A stretch of 31,210 bases of DNA from CALUTH01 sp964452495. GTDB taxonomy: Bacteria; Cyanobacteriota; Vampirovibrionia; Gastranaerophilales; Gastranaerophilaceae. Below the pieces are notes generated by a model, which was given only the letters and a program-made list of their open reading frames with translations, had not been told where the DNA came from and did no database searches. Positions within the stretch are counted from its first letter, which is position 1, and every line of letters begins with the position of its first letter. The stretch covers positions 1 through 31,210 of the forward strand of contig CAYVMC010000027.1 in NCBI GenBank assembly GCA_964452495.1, read 5' to 3'. Made by a program: the position numbers and the translations under genes. Below are positions 26,185-31,210 of this stretch, in pieces.

Positions 26185-27444
26185 CTATATTGCTACTCTT
26201 ATAAGACTATTCAGTGTACATTCTTCAAATTCTTTAATTACGTTTCTAATATTTTCTTCCTGACAAAGCTCGGTAATAACTACGATATTTGCTGTATTAT
26301 CATCTTTAACCCCTTTTTGCACAATACTTTGAAGACTGATATTGTGTTTAGCACACAATGTACCTAATTTCCCTATAATCCCCGGAGTATTTGGTGCAGT
26401 AAATGACAGGTAATACTTATTGACTGTGTCTTTGATGTCAACAGGTATCGCATCCTGAGAGTGCTTGCAGCGCATCATCGGCAGAATGTAATCAGATTTG
26501 CCAAACTCGGCAGCTATTGAAAGAATATCACCCACAACCGAACTTGCCGTCGGAAACTCGCCGGCACCGGGGCCGGAAAGAACAATTTTCCCTATAGGAT
26601 GACCGCTGATTTCAACAGCATTTGTCACATAGTCAATATGTGCAAGGGTTAAGTTTTCAGGTACCAGCATCGGATGTACACGTACATCTGCCCTGCCATG
26701 TTCATCCATTGTAGCAAGTGCTATAAGTTTAATTTTGTGTCCTAAATCATTTGCGGCTTTAATATCATTTAGTTTGATTTTTGAAATCCCTTCACGGTAA
26801 ACATTTTCAATATGAACTCTTTTGCCAAAAGCAATTGTTGCAAGTGTTGTAATCTTGTAAGCGGCATCAAAGCCTTCTACATCACTTGTCGGGTCAGCTT
26901 CTGCATACCCCTTTTCTTGTGCTTCATTAAGTACTGCCGAATAATCAGCACCATCCTTGTCCATTTTTGTAAGTATATAGTTTGTTGTTCCATTAAGGAT
27001 TGCCTGTATTTTTGTTATCTTATTGCCTGCAAGAATTGTCTTAACCGGCATAATTACGGGAATACCGCCTGCAATTGCTGCTTCGTAGAGGATTACTTTG
27101 TTATGTTCTTCTGCAAACATAAAAAGTTCTTTACCCTGCTTAGCAAGTAATTCTTTGTTAGCAGTCACAATATGTTTATTATTTTCAATTGATGTGCGAA
27201 TATAATTACTTGCAGGTTCAATCCCGCCCATAAGCTCTACCACTACATCAATCTCCGGATTTTTAACAATCTCATCCGGATTATCTGTCAGCAGATGTTT
27301 GTCCTCCGGTGAAATGTCACGTGGCTTCGAAATATCTCTTACCAGAATTTTTTTTACTTCAACCTCATCAAAATCCTTAAGTGTTTTATAAACCCCGCCG
27401 CCGACCGTACCAAAACCCAGTATACCAATCTTTATCTTTGCCAT
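26185..27444 (-). CDS. hom: Homoserine dehydrogenase
   Basis: Reduces aspartate semialdehyde to homoserine with NAD(P)H, at the branch leading to threonine and methionine. It has 419 aa, a monofunctional form without the aspartokinase domain. The N-terminal Rossmann motif is GFGTVGGGV (10-18). Catalytic-domain hallmarks are TANKELLA (Lys97), NGTTNYIL and ADPTSDVEGFDAAYK (183-197). Residues ~345-419 form an ACT domain (FTAPNTPGIIGKLGTLC), which commonly mediates feedback inhibition by threonine. AGAGGA lies 5 nt before the ATG. It leads the hom-thrC operon and diverges from panD. Confidence 0.97.
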   Translation of the reverse strand: MAKIKIGILGFGTVGGGVYKTLKDFDEVEVKKILVRDISKPRDISPEDKHLLTDNPDEIVKNPEIDVVVELMGGIEPASNYIRTSIENNKHIVTANKELLAKQGKELFMFAEEHNKVILYEAAIAGGIPVIMPVKTILAGNKITKIQAILNGTTNYILTKMDKDGADYSAVLNEAQEKGYAEADPTSDVEGFDAAYKITTLATIAFGKRVHIENVYREGISKIKLNDIKAANDLGHKIKLIALATMDEHGRADVRVHPMLVPENLTLAHIDYVTNAVEISGHPIGKIVLSGPGAGEFPTASSVVGDILSIAAEFGKSDYILPMMRCKHSQDAIPVDIKDTVNKYYLSFTAPNTPGIIGKLGTLCAKHNISLQSIVQKGVKDDNTANIVVITELCQEENIRNVIKEFEECTLNSLIRVAI

Positions 27445-27465
27445 AATAATCCTCTTTTTTATTTA

Positions 27466-27488
27466 ATTATACGATAAAAATCTTTATC
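27466..27488 (-). promoter_or_regulatory. hom promoter region with adjoining inverted repeat
   Basis: On the minus strand TATAAT (27471-27466) lies 21 nt before the hom ATG. Immediately upstream is the inverted repeat GATAAA-GATT-TTTATC (27488-27473), which falls in the -35/-10 spacer and could be an operator. No convincing -35 hexamer is present. Confidence 0.4.
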
Positions 27489-27564
27489 TGCTCTCAAAGA
27501 AGTAACTGCTCAAGGATACTGCTTAATAAAAATTAACATTAATATCGGTTGAAAAATTCTTTCT

Positions 27565-27573
27565 TGATATAAT
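27565..27573 (+). promoter_or_regulatory. Extended -10 promoter of panD
   Basis: TGATATAAT matches TGnTATAAT exactly and lies 19 nt before the panD ATG. A TTGAAA upstream is too close (13 nt) to be a normal -35, so this looks like an extended -10 promoter. Confidence 0.5.
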
Positions 27574-27592
27574 AAAGGGAGTGAGGAAAATT

Positions 27593-27946
27593 ATGTTAAA
27601 AGAATTTTTATGTTCAAAAATACATAGAGCAACCATCACTGATTCTAATCTTGAGTATGTAGGCTCAATAACGATTGATGAAGAACTTATAGAAAAAGCC
27701 GGAATAAGCGAGTGGCAAAAGGTTGATATACTGGATATTAATAACGGCGAACGTTTCCAGACTTATGTAATAAAAGGAGAACGAGGTTCAAAATGTTTCT
27801 GCGTAAACGGAGCCGCCGCGAGAAAAGTTCAAAAGGGCGATAAAATCATAATCATTGCTTACGCTTACTACTCCGAAGAAGAACTTAAAACCCACAAACC
27901 CAAAATAGTTTTACTCAACGACAATAACGAAGTGATGTCATGTTAG
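27593..27946 (+). CDS. panD: Aspartate 1-decarboxylase
   Basis: A pyruvoyl enzyme that decarboxylates L-aspartate to beta-alanine for pantothenate and CoA synthesis. It is made as a proenzyme that cleaves itself between Gly24 and Ser25 (LEYVGSITID), Ser25 becoming the pyruvoyl group; both residues sit at the E. coli positions when the ATG at 27593 is used. Other marks are SKIHRATIT, FQTYVIKGERGS and the NGAAAR stretch. It has 117 aa. The start has GAGG 6 nt upstream; an earlier GTG at 27581 lies in the ribosome-binding region and is unlikely. It is transcribed away from hom, and a small gene overlaps its end. Confidence 0.96.
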   Translation: MLKEFLCSKIHRATITDSNLEYVGSITIDEELIEKAGISEWQKVDILDINNGERFQTYVIKGERGSKCFCVNGAAARKVQKGDKIIIIAYAYYSEEELKTHKPKIVLLNDNNEVMSC

Positions 27947-28083
27947 AGGATAAAAAGAAAAAAGCACGTAAAAAACGCATTAAACTTGATATAAAAACAA
28001 TGGGTGTTGATATTGATAAAAACGAGTACCGTGAAATTGTACTTTCAAATACTAACCGGCCGGAAAGTTTTTATAATCGGTAG
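27940..28083 (+). CDS. 47-residue basic protein overlapping the end of panD
   Basis: The ATG at 27940 overlaps the last seven bases of panD in another frame, which suggests translational coupling. The peptide begins MLEDKKKKARKKRIKLDI and ends SNTNRPESFYNR, so it is very basic at the N-terminus. No ribosome binding site of note precedes it and I recognise no family. It could be a small accessory protein co-expressed with panD, or a chance frame; the tight overlap and the lack of another gene in the space favour a real gene. Confidence 0.45.
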   Translation: MLEDKKKKARKKRIKLDIKTMGVDIDKNEYREIVLSNTNRPESFYNR

Positions 28084-28125
28084 AGTTTTTTAACCCGTGC
28101 ATATTGTGTTTTAATTAAGTAATGA

Positions 28126-29403
28126 TTATTTTCCCCGAAGTGTTACTCCTGTATAAACCACCTCTGTTTCACCGGTCTGAGGATTTTTCCTTGAAACGGT
28201 AAACGGTACCTTTTCAAAATTACTTATATCAAAATTGTCGCCATATTCTTGTCTAAATTCTTCATCCGTTGCCGGCAGAGTATCAAAAATCAAGTCCCCG
28301 AAGAGATCAGGAGTACTAAAATCATTGTGATGCATTATCATTTGTGCAATTGCCGTATCCCCCCGCCCTTCAACAAAACAGCTTGCACCTATTGTTCTTG
28401 GCTGTTCTCCTTGAATGGTAATAATATCACCGCTTTTTAATTCAACTGTTCCATTATCACTGCTTTTATAAGGGCTATGGCGAATCGTGATATTACCGTT
28501 CAAATTATCTGCCAACTGCTGATACCCGTTCAACCAATTTGTAAACTCAGGATTATTCTGAACTATAGACTCATCAACGTACTCACTTATATATCTTCCA
28601 TAAATTTTATAATCTTCATATTCCTCCGGATTTGAATATATTAATCGGCATGTTGATGTCAAGGCAAGGGTTTCACATTCAATTTCCTCTGCTTTCGTCG
28701 GGAAATTTAATGTTCCGTTCTGCATGACCTTGCGTTGTAAAAATGCGTGATTTGCCTCGTGAATAAGTAACTTTGTCATCTTTGTAATGTCATTACATTG
28801 AGAATTATCAGTTTCAATATAAATAATGCCTTTCTCAGCATGTCCTGCACCGCTCGTTTGGGCATCATAGGCCACTTCATCAAGGCATTGCAGAAAAATT
28901 GCTTTGTCCTCTTCGGATTTAAAATGCTCCCCGAGTCCGGATGCTTCCCAGTTTTGTTTTAATAGTTGCACGGATTTTTCTACGATTTGTTTATGTTCTT
29001 CAAGCCGTGCCATCTGCTCCTGTGTTATCCCATCAATTTCACCAGCTGACTGCGTTTGTACACCGGTGCCGGCTGCTGTCGTCTGTTCCGTTATAACTTC
29101 TTCAACCTGAATATTTTTGCCTAACGCCCCATTTATTAAACCGACTATTCTACTCCAACACTCTTTACTGAATGAAACGACTGCGTTTTTATGCACAAGA
29201 TAATTGTTAGCTGAATCAGGCTTTGTATCATGATTGTTTTGTACAGTTATATTATCCGGATTGTCAAATTCTTTTATAATTTTCAGCCAGATACTGCCCA
29301 ACTGTTTGCACTCAGCATCCGTCAGGTTCAATTCTTTTGCTATTCCCTGAGTAATACCGCCGTTGCTTATAACAAATCTGCCGTCTATTTGTCCATCGCC
29401 CAT
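28126..29403 (-). CDS. Protein with HExxH metallopeptidase-like motif, unknown function
   Basis: Encodes 425 aa from ATG 29403; the ATG two codons earlier is only 3 nt from the AAGGA ribosome binding site. Residues ~208-223 read ITKMTKLLIHEANHAF, with HEANH as an HExxH zinc motif (~215-219), followed ~20 residues later by EEIECETLAL, which supplies candidate glutamate ligands. This layout is that of a gluzincin-type metalloprotease. The N-terminal 200 residues include a short charged coiled stretch (ITQEQMARLEEHKQIVEKS) and an STAG-rich linker. The C-terminal part (~300-425) is beta-rich. There is no signal peptide. The motif and predicted zinc binding are an inference; no peptidase family is recognised with certainty. 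Confidence 0.6.
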   Translation of the reverse strand: MGDGQIDGRFVISNGGITQGIAKELNLTDAECKQLGSIWLKIIKEFDNPDNITVQNNHDTKPDSANNYLVHKNAVVSFSKECWSRIVGLINGALGKNIQVEEVITEQTTAAGTGVQTQSAGEIDGITQEQMARLEEHKQIVEKSVQLLKQNWEASGLGEHFKSEEDKAIFLQCLDEVAYDAQTSGAGHAEKGIIYIETDNSQCNDITKMTKLLIHEANHAFLQRKVMQNGTLNFPTKAEEIECETLALTSTCRLIYSNPEEYEDYKIYGRYISEYVDESIVQNNPEFTNWLNGYQQLADNLNGNITIRHSPYKSSDNGTVELKSGDIITIQGEQPRTIGASCFVEGRGDTAIAQMIMHHNDFSTPDLFGDLIFDTLPATDEEFRQEYGDNFDISNFEKVPFTVSRKNPQTGETEVVYTGVTLRGK

Positions 29404-29423
29404 ATACATTTGTCCTTTGTATT

Positions 29424-29445
29424 TTATACACCATTTTATGTATAA
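29424..29445. promoter_or_regulatory. 7-bp inverted repeat upstream of the HExxH protein gene
   Basis: TTATACA (29424-29430) and TGTATAA (29439-29445) are exact complements 8 nt apart. On the minus strand the inner arm contains TATAAA, a possible -10, about 20 nt before the ATG at 29403, so the repeat could be an operator over the promoter. Confidence 0.35.
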
Positions 29446-29726
29446 GGTTGCATAAAACCCTAAAGCATTTTAAATATTTATTTTATTGGCTGCTTACGTT
29501 CCCATCCCGTTATGTTTCTATATAGTTGAAGAAATAAAGATAAATGATATGGTATTCGGCTAATAACCGCCAATCACAGGAAAAATATAACCAGTGTATT
29601 GTTACAGAAATTATTTTATTTCTTTACCTCATTGTAAATTTATATTCCAAAAAACTAAAGATTTTAATTAATTATGCCGACATATGCATCATAATACATA
29701 TTTAGTTGCATAAGTTTCTAAAAGAC
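29446..29726. other. Intergenic region without a recognised gene
   Basis: Together with the flanking signals, the 29410-29806 gap contains no credible reading frame or RNA gene. It is about three-quarters A+T. Only the inverted repeat at 29424 and the terminator at 29727 stand out. Confidence 0.5.
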
Positions 29727-29754
29727 AATAATGCCGGATAGTTCCGGCATTATT
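29727..29754 (-). terminator. Strong bidirectional terminator hairpin
   Basis: A perfect 12-bp stem (AATAATGCCGGA / TCCGGCATTATT) with a TAGT loop lies ~50 nt past the stop of the leftward gene at 29807. The T-run is better on the plus side (TTTT after 29754), so it can work in both directions; it serves the leftward gene at least. Confidence 0.75.
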
Positions 29755-29806
29755 TTTTAGTTTAACCAGTTTTCACAACAGCAATTAATTTTTAAACTCT
29801 GCCATT

Positions 29807-30376
29807 TTAATCAAGAATTCTTACAGAAGACCCTGTACCGTAGTTCTTATTAGAGCTGTAATATCCTCTTCCCCACGGGGATGTTGAATACTGCTCCGCA
29901 AAAAATCCATCCATTGAAGGAGATGTTCCTGTGGAAGTACCGGTAAAGTAGTTAGTTATTCTATCCCAGAGACTCATTTTGGGCAATGGCGGATATGGAT
30001 AATACCCGTAATTGCTGTACTTACTATAGTATCCCGGATTATTATAATTAAAGCTGTTAGCCAGATTTCTATAACGGTCACCTAATGTTCCTGGAATGTG
30101 CCTGCCATACATATTTTCTTCCAGTCTGTCGAGGCGGGAATTTATGTTTTCATTATTATAACTTTTGCGAAATAACGCTTTTTCCATACGGGATAAGTCA
30201 TTATTATTGCTTATATTCCTCAGCTTAGTTCTAATCAAACTCCTGTTAATAGGATTGCGGTTGTAAAAACTATTATTCAACCCACCTATAGGTGAAGTTT
30301 TATGAATTTGCACACCGGCAAAACACTGGGAAGAAAAAAGCAAAACAACGGCGGTAAAAATCACGATTTTTTTCAT
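29807..30376 (-). CDS. Small secreted protein with LEKxLF / RLDRLE motifs
   Basis: Encodes 189 aa. Residues 1-20 form a signal peptide (KKIVIFTAVVLLFSS, cleavage after CFA). Residues ~60-95 contain SRMEKALFRKSYNN and SRLDRLEENMYG, two copies of an L-E-x-x-[LM]-[FY]-G-type unit that I associate with secreted proteins of Cyanobacteria and Vampirovibrionia. The rest is Tyr/Asn/Gly/Pro-rich (YYSKYSNYGYYPYPPLP) and probably disordered. AAAGGAG lies 7 nt before the ATG, a strong ribosome binding site. A structural or cell-wall role is a guess. It has its own terminator at 29727 and neighbours no operon partner. Confidence 0.75.
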   Translation of the reverse strand: MKKIVIFTAVVLLFSSQCFAGVQIHKTSPIGGLNNSFYNRNPINRSLIRTKLRNISNNNDLSRMEKALFRKSYNNENINSRLDRLEENMYGRHIPGTLGDRYRNLANSFNYNNPGYYSKYSNYGYYPYPPLPKMSLWDRITNYFTGTSTGTSPSMDGFFAEQYSTSPWGRGYYSSNKNYGTGSSVRILD

Positions 30377-30681
30377 GTCGATACTCCTTTTGTATAAGAA
30401 TAAGCGGTTTTATGATTAATAAAATTAAACAAGGAGGTAAACCTATAAGAGGAATTGTTTTGTTAAAAGCATATAAGTAAAGAAGCGTTTTTTACAGCGT
30501 CTTTCCTACAGTTAATGAAATAAAAAGTAATAGGGTGTGTACAACAGCAGAAGCAGGGGTATGCTAATTATTAAAGGAGATTTTATTCCGTATTCTTTCA
30601 ATACTGAATAGAATTTGATGTAATAATAAGGAAAATTATTTTGTGCAAAATTAGTATTTTGTACTTTGTTAAAAAAACATG
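30377..30681. other. Intergenic region without a confident gene
   Basis: It holds an AGGAGG at 30433 with no suitable start or reading frame after it, and an imperfect hairpin (about 30479-30505, AAAGA-GC / GC-TCTTT). A 65-codon leftward frame here overlaps the tRNA-Asp promoter and is not credible. Confidence 0.5.
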
Positions 30682-30710
30682 TTGCAAAAAAAATACGCTT
30701 GGGGTACACT
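30682..30710 (+). promoter_or_regulatory. Promoter of tRNA-Asp
   Basis: TTGCAA (30682-30687), a 17-nt spacer, then TACACT (30705-30710). The tRNA begins at 30720, the distance expected for a stable RNA with a very short leader. Confidence 0.65.
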
Positions 30711-30719
30711 TGAGTTACT

Positions 30720-30797
30720 GGGAGCGTAGCTCAGTTTGGTTAGAGCGCATGCCTGTCACGCATGAGGTCGCGAGTTCGAGCCTCGTCGTTCCCGCCA
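30720..30797 (+). tRNA. tRNA-Asp (GUC)
   Basis: A full cloverleaf of 78 nt with encoded CCA: acceptor GGGAGCG / CGTTCCC (one G-U) with discriminator G, anticodon stem CATGC / GCATG with loop CTGTCAC (anticodon GTC), and T-arm GCGAG-TTCGAGC-CTCGT. It has its own promoter and a terminator 12 nt downstream. Confidence 0.97.
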
Positions 30798-30808
30798 TTT
30801 AAATTAAG

Positions 30809-30831
30809 AGCCTTTTTAGAGGCTTTTTTTT
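30809..30831 (+). terminator. Terminator of tRNA-Asp
   Basis: The stem AGCCT / AGGCT (30809-30813 / 30820-30824) with a TTTTAG loop is followed by seven T residues. It starts 12 nt after the tRNA. Confidence 0.75.
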
Positions 30832-30925
30832 GTTGTCCTGATTGTACTTCAGGGAGTTCGAACCTATTATTTCACAAATTGTACGTCTCTCTGATAGAGT
30901 ACCGGTTTGTAATAACACATAAAAC

Positions 30926-30957
30926 ACAGGTTTCGTTTAAAGCGAAACCTGTTATTT
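30926..30957 (+). terminator. Second terminator-like hairpin
   Basis: ACAGGTTTCG / CGAAACCTGT is a perfect 10-bp stem with a 7-nt loop, followed by TATTTTT. It lies ~95 nt past the tRNA-Asp terminator, with no gene between. It may serve as a back-up, terminate an unrecognised short RNA, or end a leftward gene that lies right of the window. Confidence 0.6.
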
Positions 30958-31210
30958 TTAATAAAAACGTATTGTTATAGAATACCACCATTACCCGCAC
31001 CCCTGATAAATTAAGGAAAAATTAGGCGAAAAACGAGAAATATTTACTTTCTTAAGACATCCTATTGATTTGCGACTTTCTTATCCATCTATATTTTGTT
31101 AGGTTTGTAAATTTTTGTAAAACTTTTCATCAAAACATTAAAGTTTTTCTTCAAAGTGACGATATAAAGTATGTGAATATTGAACTTTTGGTAAAAAGAA
31201 AAGGTTTGAG
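30958..31210. other. Right-end region without a recognised gene
   Basis: No credible reading frame or RNA gene. A direct repeat, TTTGTAAA-TTTTTGTAAAA, lies at about 31105-31123, and TATAAA at about 31164 could be the -10 of a rightward gene starting beyond the edge. Confidence 0.4.

Noticed and set aside
30512..30709. 65-codon leftward frame
   Set aside because: It lies on the opposite strand over the tRNA-Asp promoter, has no ribosome binding site and has low-complexity AT-driven composition.
30762..30980. 72-codon rightward frame
   Set aside because: It starts inside tRNA-Asp and runs through two terminator hairpins.

Overview
The window is AT-rich bacterial DNA. It most resembles a gut member of the Gastranaerophilales (Vampirovibrionia, formerly Melainabacteria), the non-photosynthetic sister group of Cyanobacteria. 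Three things point there: a tRNA-Glu of cyanobacterial/chloroplast type, a small secreted protein with LEKxLF / RLDRLE motifs of the kind I associate with that group, and a Gram-negative-like mix of secreted, flagellar and two-component proteins at low GC. The placement is an inference from the sequence, not a database result.

Layout. Bases 1-6434 (+) hold the 3' part of a giant gene (more than 2100 codons, running off the left edge). It encodes four ~100-residue helical repeats and then two related GHKL-ATPase-like modules, the first carrying an HExxH motif and the second degenerate. After a clear terminator comes a leftward membrane-protein gene (6815-7453). A decayed patch follows (about 7650-8260): a TetR-family remnant with its likely operator, and a fragment that looks like the tail of a serine recombinase. 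It lies beside tRNA-Glu(UUC) (8312-8387, -). Next is a DUF2971 gene, then a 7.2-kb fliD-like gene (9546-16754, -) coding for a flagellar cap protein enlarged about fourfold by some 19 flagellin_IN-like repeats.

From 17029 to 27444 almost everything is leftward: an unknown 215-aa protein; an overlapping operon of a REC-PAS-histidine kinase, a LuxR-type response regulator and a propeller-like protein with a coiled-coil tail; a secreted protein; mazG; proB; and hom-thrC (threonine biosynthesis). panD (pantothenate/CoA pathway) diverges from hom and overlaps a 47-codon gene. The right end has a leftward HExxH protein, a small secreted leftward protein, tRNA-Asp(GUC) with promoter and terminator, and a 3' stretch with a second terminator hairpin but no gene.

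How it fits together. Housekeeping genes (proB, hom-thrC, panD, mazG, two tRNAs) are interleaved with lineage-specific surface, signalling and putative protease/ATPase genes. The most unusual items are the double GHKL/HExxH giant, the giant FliD with its structured leader, and the signalling operon. No rRNA, intact insertion sequence, prophage or CRISPR array is visible.
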